Positions 1 through 8,091 of a stretch of 57,506 nt of DNA are shown piece after piece. The stretch is from an uncultured Lachnospiraceae bacterium. GTDB lineage: Bacteria; Bacillota; Clostridia; Lachnospirales; Lachnospiraceae. Under the pieces are notes generated by a model. It saw only the letters and a list, made by a program, of their open reading frames with translations, was not told where the DNA came from and did no database searches. The stretch covers positions 1 through 57,506 of the forward strand of contig CAKRAK010000018.1 in NCBI GenBank assembly GCA_934294885.1, read 5' to 3'. A program made the position numbers and the translations under genes. Positions within the stretch are counted from its first letter, which is position 1, and every line of letters begins with the position of its first letter.

Positions 1-134
1 TTTCTTTTACACTGATAACTATTAACTTTTACACTTATCCAAGATAGCGGGTATGGAATCTTGGATTACAATTGAGGTCATTTTAGGTTCTCCATTCCGT
101 ATTTTGATATTTGTTTGAGATTCTTCATAGGAAC

Positions 135-296
135 TTAGGCATCATGTGATTTGTGTGTAATTTCAATAATTCTGAAAAGGTCATTTTGGGGTTCATCGTA
201 CAATACATAGAATTGTGTTACCAGTGGTGTTACAAAGTTCGAAATATTTTCCTTTAATTGTTGAATACTAACTAAAAATGTATCTATGACAAGATG
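135..296 (-). pseudogene. possible remnant of a coding sequence
   Basis: This minus-strand segment is free of stops for 53 codons between two in-frame TAA codons and its translation has a protein-like composition (NFVTPLVTQFYVLYDEP, then DLFRIIEI). There is no ATG, GTG or TTG start with a ribosome binding site. I do not recognise the family. A chance open frame in AT-rich DNA is a real alternative. Confidence 0.18.
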
Positions 297-603
297 TTAA
301 GTGTCTGAGAGAGGACGTTTGTTTAACATCTACAGGAACGTAAAAGGAGCTTCTCGAGTTTTAGGATACCGGACAACCAGAGTACATGGGAAGGGGAGTG
401 GCTACTTTCTTTTCTACAGATATTATCATTTTATGCCCGCTAATTCAAGAAAAATTCATTTGGTAATATAAATTTCCTGCGGTCATTTCTATGATTGTTT
501 TTTGTGGTGATTAACATTTTATAGTACTCAACCGCTTTTTGTATATAGAAAGGTCTCATGTCAAGTGTAACCCTACAGGTATTTATTTTGAATACCGGAT
601 TTT

Positions 604-631
604 TTGATATTCACCTACTATATTTTATGAT
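604..631 (+). promoter_or_regulatory. candidate promoter of the helicase gene
   Basis: TTGATA at 604-609 and TATGAT at 626-631 are separated by 16 bases. The start codon at 669 lies about 38 bases downstream. Confidence 0.45.
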
Positions 632-668
632 ACAATAAATCCATCAATATTTGAAACGGAGGTTCGTC

Positions 669-3632
669 ATGCAAGACGAGAAATTATCACCTATTCGAAG
701 TGGATTAGAAACAGCATATATTAATGGTAATATTGCATCGGAATTGTTATATAAGCCGAGCTTTGTTTCAAATAACTATAACGAGGGAAAGAAAGTATTA
801 TCTGTTATTGAGGATGAACTTTTAAAGTGTGACAAGTTTCAAATAAGTGTTGCATTTATTACGTTAGGTGGAGTAACGCCACTTTTGCAGACATTGAAGG
901 AATTAGAACAAAAGGGGATTCCGGGAGAAATTCTGACATCTAATTATCTTGATTTCAGTGAGCCATTAGCATTGAAAAAATTGCACTCGTTGAGCAATAT
1001 TCAGATTAAGATGTATGATACTAAAGCGGCACAGAATGGCTTTCATACAAAGGGTTATATCTTTAAAGAGGAAGAAGTATATCGTATTATTATTGGCAGT
1101 TCCAATATGACAAGTGCTGCACTTACAACGAATCGGGAATGGAATACAAAGTTAGTATCTACGGCTCAGGGAGAAATGGCAGAAGATATTTTGAAGGAAT
1201 TTGACGAACTTTGGAATTCAAAATATGCATATGATTATAATGTTTTCTATGAGGAATATAAGCAAAGATATGATATTGTCAAAGCTCAGAAAAAGATTGC
1301 TAGGGATGGGAATGTTACGTCCTTTGAAAGATATCAGTTGAAGCCCAATTGTATGCAGGTTCGTTTTATAACAAATTTAAAACATATTTTGCAGCAAAAT
1401 GAGCAGCGCGCATTGTTAATTAGTGCAACCGGAACCGGTAAGACATATGCATCGGCATTTGCAATGCGGGAACTTGGATTTAAACGAGTGCTGTTTATTG
1501 TTCATCGGGCAACTCTTGCAATGCAAGCGAAAGCCTCCTTTCAAAGGGTTTTTGGTAATTTGGTTTCCATGGGATTAGTTGGGTCTGGAAATTATGAATA
1601 TGACAAAGATTACGTATTTGCTACCGTTGAGACTTTAAATAAAGATGTACATTTGCAACAATATAAGCCAGATGAATTTGACTGTATCATATTGGATGAG
1701 GCACATCATAGTTTGGCTAATACATATCAGAGAGTTATGACCTATTTCAAACCGAGATTATTTTTAGGTATGACAGCAACGCCTGATAAGAGAATAGACA
1801 ATGATACAAATGATAATATATATGAGATATTTCATCATCAAATAGCATATGAGATACGTTTGCAGCAGGCGATGGAAGAAGATTTATTATGTCCATTCCA
1901 CTATTTTGGAATTACGGATTTATCGGTTGTGCAGGACACCAAATCAAAGAACATTTCTGAAGAGGATTTTAATAAGCTGATTTGTGATGAGCGTGTGAAA
2001 CATATTATTGAACAGTCAGAGTATTATGGATATAGCGGAGATCGTGTGAAAGGTTTGATTTTTTGTAGCCGTAAGCAAGAGTGTAGGGAATTATCAAAGA
2101 AGTTCAATGATTTCGGATATCGAACAATAGCACTTAGTGGAGAAGATTCAGAAGAAGTAAGAAGAGATGCATTTGAACGATTGGCGTTGAATGAAAATGA
2201 TGAGACGGATAAAACAAAACCGTTAGATTATATTTTTTCTGTTGATATATTAAATGAAGGTGTTGATATTGTAGAGGTAAATCAGGTTATTATGTTAAGA
2301 CCGACGCAATCTCCCATTGTGTTTATACAGCAATTGGGAAGAGGTCTTCGTAAAGCAGAGGGTAAGGAATATGTAGTAATACTTGATTTTATTGGTAATT
2401 ATAACAATAATTTCATGATTCCTGTGGCATTATCAGGGGATCGTTCTTATAATGCTGACACCATTCGCAAGTATGTTATTAGTGGAAATCGTACAATTCC
2501 GGGAGCGTCAACAATCCATTTTGATGAAATAGCGAAGAGTAAAATATTTAAATCCATTGATCGTATCAGGGGAATGAAATCTATTATACGAGAAAGCTAT
2601 ATTTCGTTGAAAAATCGACTTGGAAGGATACCACGCTTATATGATTTCTATGATAATAATGAAGTGGATCCATTGGTAATTATTAAGGAATATAAAACCT
2701 ATTATGGATTTTTGGAAAGTATGGAAAAGGCAGAGTACCATTGTTCATTAACCGAATCGGAGAAGTTAATAATTGAATATTTGTCAAAGACTATATTAAG
2801 TGGTGTCAGATCAGAGGAATTAGAGATATTGCGATTGTTGTTGCAACAGACAGAGATTTCTATAGAAGATTTCCAGAAACTATATCTGAATAAATATCAC
2901 AAAAATATTCTAAAAAATCAGGTTGACTATGCAGTTGATGTGTTGCAGGGAAAATTTGTAAGTAATGATGGTGAGTATCAGAAATATAAAAATATGGAAA
3001 TGATATCGAATGCTCAGAATAATAGGATTACGAGGATGCTCAAATATGGAGAGCGATTAAAGGATAATGAATTCAAAAGACAGATAGAGGATATTATCCA
3101 AGTAGGGTTAACTCGATATCAGGATAAATTTATGAACACAGATGAGGATGGTTCGCCATTTGTATTATATGAAAAGTATTCAAGAAGAGATGTCAGCTTA
3201 TTAATGAATTGCGGCAAAGATTTATCATCCGTTATGTTTGGAATGAAACGTATCCGAGATGATGTATTTATCTTTGTCACATATCATAAAGAAAAGGCTG
3301 ACGATGAACGAAATTATGTGGACGGCAAGCCGGACTATGCAGATGTTTTTGAGGATAACATGATTTTTAGATGGGATTCTAAGATTGGAATGGGAATGGA
3401 AAGTGCTTATATGAAAGAAGTAATGACGGCACCACGAAAACATTTGTTGGTTAAGAAAAGTGATGCGGAATCTAATTTTTATTATATGGGTACTTTTGAT
3501 ATTATAGATACGAAAGAAGCGAGGAAAGAAGATAACAAAGGGAACTTAAAACCAATTAGTAAGGTGACAGCAAAAATGCATCATCCTATAAGGGATGATT
3601 TATTATGCTATTTGCAAAGCAGTGTCGAATAA
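669..3632 (+). CDS. PLD-nuclease/SF2 helicase with C-terminal DUF3427
   Basis: This 987-residue protein joins three modules. Residues about 40-190 form a phospholipase D-like nuclease domain with HTK at 126-128 and the following GSSNMT. Residues about 230-580 form a superfamily II helicase: Walker A TGTGKT near 254-259, DEAH at 343-346, MTATP, and motif VI QQLGRGLR. The C-terminal 150 residues match DUF3427. Such proteins are thought to act on DNA or RNA and are common in bacterial defence islands, but a specific role is not shown here. The ATG at 669 is chosen because ACGGAGG (656-662) sits just before it; an in-frame TTG at 651 has no such site. A NUDIX gene follows after 67 bases on the same strand, so the two probably form one transcript. 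Base composition is more AT-rich than the downstream housekeeping genes, which fits acquisition by transfer. Confidence 0.88.
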   Translation: MQDEKLSPIRSGLETAYINGNIASELLYKPSFVSNNYNEGKKVLSVIEDELLKCDKFQISVAFITLGGVTPLLQTLKELEQKGIPGEILTSNYLDFSEPLALKKLHSLSNIQIKMYDTKAAQNGFHTKGYIFKEEEVYRIIIGSSNMTSAALTTNREWNTKLVSTAQGEMAEDILKEFDELWNSKYAYDYNVFYEEYKQRYDIVKAQKKIARDGNVTSFERYQLKPNCMQVRFITNLKHILQQNEQRALLISATGTGKTYASAFAMRELGFKRVLFIVHRATLAMQAKASFQRVFGNLVSMGLVGSGNYEYDKDYVFATVETLNKDVHLQQYKPDEFDCIILDEAHHSLANTYQRVMTYFKPRLFLGMTATPDKRIDNDTNDNIYEIFHHQIAYEIRLQQAMEEDLLCPFHYFGITDLSVVQDTKSKNISEEDFNKLICDERVKHIIEQSEYYGYSGDRVKGLIFCSRKQECRELSKKFNDFGYRTIALSGEDSEEVRRDAFERLALNENDETDKTKPLDYIFSVDILNEGVDIVEVNQVIMLRPTQSPIVFIQQLGRGLRKAEGKEYVVILDFIGNYNNNFMIPVALSGDRSYNADTIRKYVISGNRTIPGASTIHFDEIAKSKIFKSIDRIRGMKSIIRESYISLKNRLGRIPRLYDFYDNNEVDPLVIIKEYKTYYGFLESMEKAEYHCSLTESEKLIIEYLSKTILSGVRSEELEILRLLLQQTEISIEDFQKLYLNKYHKNILKNQVDYAVDVLQGKFVSNDGEYQKYKNMEMISNAQNNRITRMLKYGERLKDNEFKRQIEDIIQVGLTRYQDKFMNTDEDGSPFVLYEKYSRRDVSLLMNCGKDLSSVMFGMKRIRDDVFIFVTYHKEKADDERNYVDGKPDYADVFEDNMIFRWDSKIGMGMESAYMKEVMTAPRKHLLVKKSDAESNFYYMGTFDIIDTKEARKEDNKGNLKPISKVTAKMHHPIRDDLLCYLQSSVE

Positions 3633-3699
3633 ATCTGTAATAGTAGAGTTTTGCTGTAAGTGTGATGAGGACGGAAGAATAATACAAGGGGTACATGAA

Positions 3700-4098
3700 A
3701 TGAAAACAATAAGAGTAGTTGCTGCTGTGATTCAACGGCAGAACAATGGTAGAAATGAGATATTTGCAACCCAGAGGGGATATGGAGAATTTGAAGGTGG
3801 ATGGGAATTCCCCGGTGGAAAGATAGAAGCCGGTGAGACGCCGCAAGCAGCCCTGATTAGGGAAATTAAGGAAGAATTAGATGCAGATATTTTGGTTGGC
3901 GATTTACTTGATACTGTAGAATATGATTATCCTAAGTTTCATCTATCAATGGATTGCTTTTGGTGTAAGCTACGGTCAGATCATGTTGAATTAAATGAAC
4001 ATGAAGATGCCAGATGGCTTTCGAGAGAAGAACTGGATTCTGTTGATTGGCTGCCGGCGGATATTACATTAGTGGAGCGGATAGGTCAGAACATATAA
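3700..4098 (+). CDS. NUDIX hydrolase, MutT-like (deoxy)nucleoside triphosphate pyrophosphohydrolase
   Basis: This 132-residue protein has the usual length of small MutT-type enzymes. The NUDIX box is complete: G40, E46 and the REIKEEL core at 54-60, preceded by GGWEFPGGK, which is typical of the 8-oxo-dGTP and CTP pyrophosphohydrolase subgroup. It would hydrolyse a nucleoside triphosphate to the monophosphate and pyrophosphate in the cytoplasm. The ATG at 3700 follows AAGGGG (3686-3691); longer upstream readings have no ribosome binding site. It sits directly behind the PLD-helicase gene, which suggests a functional pairing, though the substrate cannot be read from sequence. Confidence 0.88.
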   Translation: MKTIRVVAAVIQRQNNGRNEIFATQRGYGEFEGGWEFPGGKIEAGETPQAALIREIKEELDADILVGDLLDTVEYDYPKFHLSMDCFWCKLRSDHVELNEHEDARWLSREELDSVDWLPADITLVERIGQNI

Positions 4099-4133
4099 AG
4101 TGTATGACATTTTCAATAAACAAAGGCAAAAAT

Positions 4134-4739
4134 ATGAACCAAATAAAAAATAATATAAAGAAAATAATAATAGGAATCATAGCGTGTGTTCTGATTTATA
4201 TAGTTGCTAATGTAATAGCAATATGCAACTATAGCAAGGAATACAGTGAGAAAATGAGTGATGTGGCCATTGTATTGGGAGCAGAATGTTCAAATGATGA
4301 AGTTTCCGAAGTATATAAACAACGGCTAAATCATGCTATGGATTTGTATAATAGTGGAAAAGTAAAAGTTATTATTACAACCGGTGGAATTGGAGAAGAA
4401 AACTCTATTGCTGATGCAACTGTGGCTAAAAATTATCTAATTCAATGTGGAGTGCCGGAAGAGGTAGTGTTGGAAGAAACAACATCAACAATTACACAGG
4501 AAAATTTAGAAAATGCAAAGGAATTGATGGATTGCAGAAATCTTAAATCGGCATTGATTGTAAGTGATCCGTTACATATGAAGAGGGCAATGCTGCTTTC
4601 GGAGGATGTTGGTATTGATTCGTTGCCTTCGTCAACTGACACAAGTGCATATAAAACACTAAAAACAAAGATTCCTTTTGTGGCAAGAGAGACATTCTTT
4701 TATATAGGATATAAATGGTATAGGGTTTTTATTAAGTAG
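4134..4739 (+). CDS. DUF218 (SanA/YdcF-type) membrane-anchored protein
   Basis: This 201-residue protein has one N-terminal membrane segment (about residues 10-32) followed by a DUF218 domain. The diagnostic parts are AIVLGAE, a QRL region, ITTGG and a later SDPLHMKRA. Members of this family are linked to envelope permeability and possibly to processing of a nucleotide- or peptidoglycan-derived small molecule; the chemistry is not settled. The ATG at 4134 follows AAAGGC; an in-frame ATG at 4104 is an alternative that would add ten residues. The gene begins 35 bases after the NUDIX gene and is probably co-transcribed with it. Confidence 0.75.
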   Translation: MNQIKNNIKKIIIGIIACVLIYIVANVIAICNYSKEYSEKMSDVAIVLGAECSNDEVSEVYKQRLNHAMDLYNSGKVKVIITTGGIGEENSIADATVAKNYLIQCGVPEEVVLEETTSTITQENLENAKELMDCRNLKSALIVSDPLHMKRAMLLSEDVGIDSLPSSTDTSAYKTLKTKIPFVARETFFYIGYKWYRVFIK

Positions 4740-4873
4740 AATAAATTTTAAAAAGCAAATTCCTCAATAGATAATGATAAAATATATGATATATCTGTTA
4801 AAATATCCACATAAAGAATGTTAGGAAAAGAATAATGATTTAATAAATTGAAAGTTATGGACGGAAAGAGTTA

Positions 4874-4902
4874 TTGTGCATGATTTCAACGTATAGTATA
4901 AT
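4874..4902 (+). promoter_or_regulatory. candidate promoter of the leader-methyltransferase transcript
   Basis: TTGTGC at 4874-4879 and a perfect TATAAT at 4897-4902 are separated by 17 bases. Transcription would start near 4909, giving an untranslated leader of roughly 185 bases before the methyltransferase. Confidence 0.55.
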
Positions 4903-4956
4903 GATTCATGTAGTAATTATTCGGGAAATGGAGGTTACATAAAAGAGGAGGTAATC

Positions 4957-4992
4957 ATGAGAATGCGAGATAACAACTCGGTGCAGTGTTAA
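4957..4992 (+). CDS. 11-residue leader peptide upstream of the methyltransferase
   Basis: The reading is MRMRDNNSVQC followed by TAA. It is preceded by AGGAGG at 4946-4951 with five bases to the ATG, which is as good a ribosome binding site as any in the window. The stop codon lies between the two left-hand arms of the downstream inverted repeat (4978-4985 and 4996-5003), so a ribosome on the leader would cover the left arm. This is the arrangement of a translational or transcriptional attenuator, as in erm-type resistance genes. Regulation is inferred, not shown. Confidence 0.5.
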   Translation: MRMRDNNSVQC

Positions 4993-5056
4993 TATTGACA
5001 GCAAGTTGTACCGAGGTTAATAGAATTAATTGTATTGCTGTCACATGTTGCACCGA
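4977..5056 (+). promoter_or_regulatory. mutually exclusive hairpins, attenuator-like
   Basis: Two alternative structures can be drawn. In the first, 4977-4985 (CTCGGTGCA) pairs with 5007-5015 (TGTACCGAG), nine pairs with one G-U. In the second, 4978-4985 pairs with 5049-5056 (TGCACCGA) and 4996-5003 (TGACAGCA) pairs with 5036-5043 (TGCTGTCA), sixteen perfect pairs in two blocks. They share the left arm and cannot coexist. No run of T follows, and the start site of the methyltransferase at 5084-5090 is not directly covered, so the mode of action is open. Confidence 0.5.
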
Positions 5057-5095
5057 ACAAATAATAATTATTAATTTATTTGAAAAGGAGCAGAT

Positions 5096-5872
5096 ATGAA
5101 TACAGATAGAATAAATGAATTAAAAAAAGAGTGGGAAGCTGAGGAAAAGATAGCGCATATACATGGATGGGACTTTTCACACATTTATGGTAGATATGAT
5201 GTGGAGGAGGATTTGCCGTGGGATTACAAAGAGATAATTGATGAATATCGTACGGATGATATGAAATTGTTGGACTTTGATACAGGTGGTGGTGAGTTTC
5301 TTTTGTCTCTGGGGCATCCAAATGGAAATACAGCGGCTACGGAGGGATTTCCACCTAATGTAGAATTGTGTGAGAAACGGTTATTACCACAGGGGATTGA
5401 TTTCAGACAATGCAATGATGAGTCAAGGATTCCTTTTGCGGACAACTCTTTTGATATATTGATAAACAGACATGGAAGATTTGACCCGGAAGAGGTAGGA
5501 AGAATTCTCAAACCGCAGGGATTATTCATTACTCAGCAGGTAGGAGGAAAAAATGACAGAGACCTTGTACGGATGGTTTTGCCAAATGTACCTCAGCCCT
5601 TTCCTGAACTGGAACTATCGATTCAGAAAAAGAAGTTCGAAAAAACAGGATTTGAGATAATCTGTGCGGATGAGGTCTTTAGGCCAATTCGGTTCTATGA
5701 CATCGGAGCATTTGTATGGTTTGCTCATATTATAGAATGGGAATTCCCGGGATTTTCGGTTGAAAAATGTTTGGATAAGCTTTTGGAGATGCAGGAGATT
5801 CTTGATAAGAATGGAATGGTGGAAGGAACCATCCATAGATATCTTATAGCAGCACGAAAGCAGAAGGGATGA
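5096..5872 (+). CDS. class I SAM-dependent methyltransferase
   Basis: This 258-residue cytoplasmic protein has a Rossmann methyltransferase fold. Motif I is LDFDTGGGEF (residues 59-68), the acidic residue after strand 2 is E83, and PFADNSFDIL followed by INRHG forms motifs II-III. The N-terminal HGWDFSHIYGR and C-terminal EWEFPGFSV blocks are typical of a widespread Firmicutes family whose substrate is unknown. AAAGGAG lies five bases before the ATG. The gene stands alone between its leader region and a strong terminator at 5993-6038. A leader peptide with alternative hairpins suggests induction by something that stalls ribosomes or limits an amino acid, so a resistance role is possible but unproven. 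Confidence 0.82.
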   Translation: MNTDRINELKKEWEAEEKIAHIHGWDFSHIYGRYDVEEDLPWDYKEIIDEYRTDDMKLLDFDTGGGEFLLSLGHPNGNTAATEGFPPNVELCEKRLLPQGIDFRQCNDESRIPFADNSFDILINRHGRFDPEEVGRILKPQGLFITQQVGGKNDRDLVRMVLPNVPQPFPELELSIQKKKFEKTGFEIICADEVFRPIRFYDIGAFVWFAHIIEWEFPGFSVEKCLDKLLEMQEILDKNGMVEGTIHRYLIAARKQKG

Positions 5873-5992
5873 TGTTATGTGGTAGTCTTAGGAAGGAATA
5901 CCTTGAAGGGAGTAAAACCGGAAGATAACAGTAACAGATATTCCACAAAATGTAAAAAATGATAGTAAGAAGAAAATAGAGAAAAGTCAAAG

Positions 5993-6038
5993 ACCTGCCG
6001 GGAATCTGTAGTAACACAGCTTCCCGGCAGGTGTTTTA
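5993..6038. terminator. strong rho-independent terminator
   Basis: ACCTGCCGGGAA (5993-6004) pairs perfectly with 6021-6032, an inner CTGT/ACAG extends the stem, and GTTTTAT follows. It ends the methyltransferase transcript and could also stop minus-strand transcripts. Confidence 0.85.
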
Positions 6039-6044
6039 TAAGCA

Positions 6045-6156
6045 TTATTCGCTTCTTCGCCCCCCCCATTTTCCTAATCAATACAATCCCCAATGGCTTC
6101 AAAAGAACCAATCCCCCACCTATTCCAAACCAATGCTTGTTTTCAAAAAATGTCAT
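6045..6156 (-). pseudogene. possible small hydrophobic peptide gene with a G8 tract
   Basis: On the minus strand an ATG at 6156 opens a short frame with a hydrophobic, PLGIVL-containing core. At plus-strand C6060-C6067 the frame crosses eight identical bases. As read it runs on through the terminator; one base less would end it neatly at 6045 as GGRRSE. There is no good ribosome binding site. It may be a decayed gene or chance. Confidence 0.2.
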
Positions 6157-6168
6157 GGCAAATTAAAA

Positions 6169-6198
6169 TAGACACAGCAGACATAGCTGTTATATAAT
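6169..6198 (+). promoter_or_regulatory. candidate promoter of the XRE-regulator gene pair
   Basis: TAGACA at 6169-6174 and TATAAT at 6193-6198 are separated by 18 bases, about 125 bases before the regulator start. Confidence 0.45.
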
Positions 6199-6324
6199 AC
6201 CTGAAAACCCTTTAAATACGCGATGTAAAACAATTTTGACACGAAAAAGCCCCCTTGTAAAAAAGGTTGGATAGACATTGGTGATGTCATATGGAAAGAT
6301 GTTCCTGAAAGGAGAAATACAAAT

Positions 6325-6732
6325 ATGGAAATTGGAAAAAAACTGAAGGATGCCCGGATGAGAACTGGATTTACCCAGGAAGCAGTTGCAGAAAAAATTA
6401 ATGTGTCCAGACAGACAATTTCAAATTGGGAAAATGAAAAATTCTATCCGGATATTATCAGCGTCATTGAGTTAAGTAACCTTTATTCCATAAGTCTTGA
6501 TGATTTATTGAAAGGAGACAAGAAAATGATGGAACATCTGGAAGAAAGTACAAATGTTGTCAAAAGCAATCAGAAATTAATCGGGGCAGTTATACTTAAC
6601 ATTATTACATTTATTTTACTGGTTACGTTAAGTATATTTTTGCAGGATAAAATGTACTATCTGATTGTGGTATTTTGTCTGGCGATTATCAGTGCATCGG
6701 TGTTGCTTTATCAGATTATTAAGCGTATCTAA
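6325..6732 (+). CDS. XRE-family regulator with two C-terminal membrane segments
   Basis: The 135-residue protein begins with a Cro/C1-type helix-turn-helix (residues about 5-60; the recognition helix lies in VSRQTISNWENEKFYPD). A short linker leads to two hydrophobic segments at about 85-105 and 110-131. It is therefore a DNA-binding protein held at the membrane, a layout common in Firmicutes next to a small membrane partner. GAAAGGAG precedes the ATG. The next gene starts 13 bases after its stop, so the two form an operon. The target is probably its own promoter, which is inference. Confidence 0.82.
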   Translation: MEIGKKLKDARMRTGFTQEAVAEKINVSRQTISNWENEKFYPDIISVIELSNLYSISLDDLLKGDKKMMEHLEESTNVVKSNQKLIGAVILNIITFILLVTLSIFLQDKMYYLIVVFCLAIISASVLLYQIIKRI

Positions 6733-6745
6733 GGAGGAATTTATT

Positions 6746-7084
6746 ATGAAGTGGAATATTGTTTTGGCAGTTATATTTGGTGCAATCGCACTTGTGGGTG
6801 GTATAGAAGCCGTTTATCAAGTTTACAAATTAACCGAGGCCGATGCAAGTGCCCGCGGATTAAAACATCCGAAATTATGGGGCTTACTTGCAGCCAATGG
6901 AAATAATTCAAGTGGACTTTTGTTATATCTCATTGGAAGAAGAAAATATCCGATTAAAACCATAGACAACAACCAACTGCTTATGATGGATAAAAGGAAA
7001 AAATCAGTGGGAGTCGGTTTGGTATTTATAGCATTTGGAACTATCGGATTTATCTTATGTTTATTTAACTCAGGGATTCTTTAA
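6746..7084 (+). CDS. small membrane protein, function unknown
   Basis: This 112-residue protein has hydrophobic segments near residues 4-24, 55-65 and 88-110. I do not recognise a family. AAGGAGG (6731-6737) with eight bases to the ATG at 6746 fixes the start. It is coupled to the membrane-anchored XRE regulator upstream and followed by a terminator, so the pair is probably a self-contained unit in which this protein is the regulated or sensing partner. Confidence 0.65.
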   Translation: MKWNIVLAVIFGAIALVGGIEAVYQVYKLTEADASARGLKHPKLWGLLAANGNNSSGLLLYLIGRRKYPIKTIDNNQLLMMDKRKKSVGVGLVFIAFGTIGFILCLFNSGIL

Positions 7085-7097
7085 ATTCAAGAAAACA

Positions 7098-7140
7098 CAA
7101 AAAGCTGTAAAATTTCACGTTGGAATTTTATAGCTTTTTT
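7098..7140 (+). terminator. rho-independent terminator of the XRE operon
   Basis: AAAAGCTGTAAAATT pairs with AATTTTATAGCTTTT across a short loop and ends in six T. Confidence 0.8.
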
Positions 7141-7225
7141 AATATAATAGATGTGTTAATTTTTAAAAAATATTTTGTAGTTATCAACATTTTAACACAG
7201 TGGGTAATGCGGAACGTTTTCCCTT

Positions 7226-7284
7226 TTCAATATGTGCAAAGTGAATATAGATATATCATATTAAATTTTGCACAATTGATATTG
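7226..7284 (+). promoter_or_regulatory. interrupted inverted repeat upstream of the MIF gene
   Basis: TGTGCAAA (7233-7240) and TTTGCACA (7267-7274) are perfect inverted repeats 26 bases apart, with flanking CAATAT and ATATTG continuing the symmetry. It could be a hairpin or a two-site operator. No known regulator site was recognised. Confidence 0.35.
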
Positions 7285-7329
7285 GTCACTGAGCGTTTTG
7301 CCCCTACTATATGAAAAGGAGAAAAACAT

Positions 7330-7674
7330 ATGCCATTTATTAATTCAAAAATCAGTGTAGCAGTAACAAATGAACAGGAGCAGGAAATCAAATCAAGATT
7401 GGGTCAGGCAATCACAACCATTCCGGGCAAGTCAGAAAGCTGGCTCATGGTAGGTTTTGAGCCGGAATATAAGTTGTACTTCCGTGGCTCTAATGACCAG
7501 CCGATGGCAATGGTGGAGGTCAGCGTTTACGGTAGTGAGAATCCATCTGCTTTTTCTAAACTGACCGGTGAGATTTGTACCATTTTAAATGATGTTCTTG
7601 GAATTGCACCTGACCATGTCTATGTGAAGTATCAGGCCGTGGCAAACTGGGGCTGGAACGGAGATAATTTCTAG
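7330..7674 (+). CDS. MIF/tautomerase-superfamily protein
   Basis: The 114-residue protein matches the macrophage migration inhibitory factor family in length and layout. Pro2 after the initiator Met is the catalytic base of the tautomerase superfamily, and the SWLMVGFEP, YGSENPSAFSKLT and WGWNGDNF blocks are characteristic of bacterial MIF-like phenylpyruvate tautomerases. The physiological substrate in bacteria is unknown. AAAAGGAG precedes the ATG. An unrelated small gene follows after 42 bases and may be co-transcribed. Confidence 0.85.
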   Translation: MPFINSKISVAVTNEQEQEIKSRLGQAITTIPGKSESWLMVGFEPEYKLYFRGSNDQPMAMVEVSVYGSENPSAFSKLTGEICTILNDVLGIAPDHVYVKYQAVANWGWNGDNF

Positions 7675-7716
7675 AGCTTTATGCAGATGTTAAATTGATT
7701 TTTCGGAGAAAACCAC

Positions 7717-8055
7717 ATGGATGAAGAGATATACATAATTACAAGAATAGATGAAGATGATTATGGCTGCGAGGCGCGACCGGATGATTATGTTCCCATG
7801 GTCAGAGTGTCGTTATGCAGCTTAGAACCGGATTTGTATGGGAATAAAAGGGAACTTACGGTTATGATGGAGGATTCCCTGATGTATGCAAGGAATCTGG
7901 ATGAAGGAAATCATACCGTTATTGGTATGGATGGTGGCTTGTATCCTCCGGGTATGGTAATACCTGATGGAGATTTAGAGGATATGACACAGATTAACCG
8001 GCAGAAGGAATGTATGGACGCTTACTTTGATGCAGTAGATGAGATGGGGTTATAA
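7717..8055 (+). CDS. hypothetical acidic protein
   Basis: This 112-residue soluble protein is strongly acidic and has no signal peptide or membrane segment. I do not recognise a family. It begins MDEEIYIITRIDED and contains the block GMDGGLYPPGMVIP. TCGGAGAA upstream is an acceptable ribosome binding site. It lies between the MIF and MATE genes, each with short gaps, so it is probably in the same transcript. Confidence 0.6.
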   Translation: MDEEIYIITRIDEDDYGCEARPDDYVPMVRVSLCSLEPDLYGNKRELTVMMEDSLMYARNLDEGNHTVIGMDGGLYPPGMVIPDGDLEDMTQINRQKECMDAYFDAVDEMGL

Positions 8056-8091
8056 ATCAAGGCTACAACAAAGGAAGAAGGAACAAAAGAA

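Larger units (their letters stand above)
1..650. other. AT-rich stretch without a recognisable gene
   Basis: No intact gene with a convincing start was found in these bases. The minus strand holds an open segment of 53 codons (296 to a stop at 135) that reads like protein (for example FYVLYDEPQNDLFRIIEI) but has no start codon, so it may be a remnant. A plus-strand open stretch near 301-470 could begin at a GTG but has no recognisable similarity. The last 50 bases hold the promoter of the helicase gene. This looks like decayed accessory DNA. Confidence 0.4.
4740..5095. other. intergenic region with promoter, leader peptide and alternative hairpins
   Basis: This 356-base gap ends the helicase-NUDIX-DUF218 run without an obvious terminator. 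Its second half is dense with signals for the methyltransferase gene: a promoter (4874-4902), an 11-codon leader (4957-4992), and inverted repeats between 4977 and 5056. The first 130 bases show nothing recognisable. Confidence 0.6.

Noticed and set aside
301..470. Plus-strand frame from a GTG near 301
   Set aside because: About 56 codons without ribosome binding site or recognisable similarity.
4972..5060. Integron attC-like site in the methyltransferase leader
   Set aside because: The repeats are of similar size, but the GTTRRRY core sites and any integrase are missing; leader and hairpins explain the symmetry better.
7120..7314. Short frame between the XRE operon terminator and the MIF gene
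   Set aside because: It begins inside the terminator hairpin and has no ribosome binding site; the region looks regulatory.
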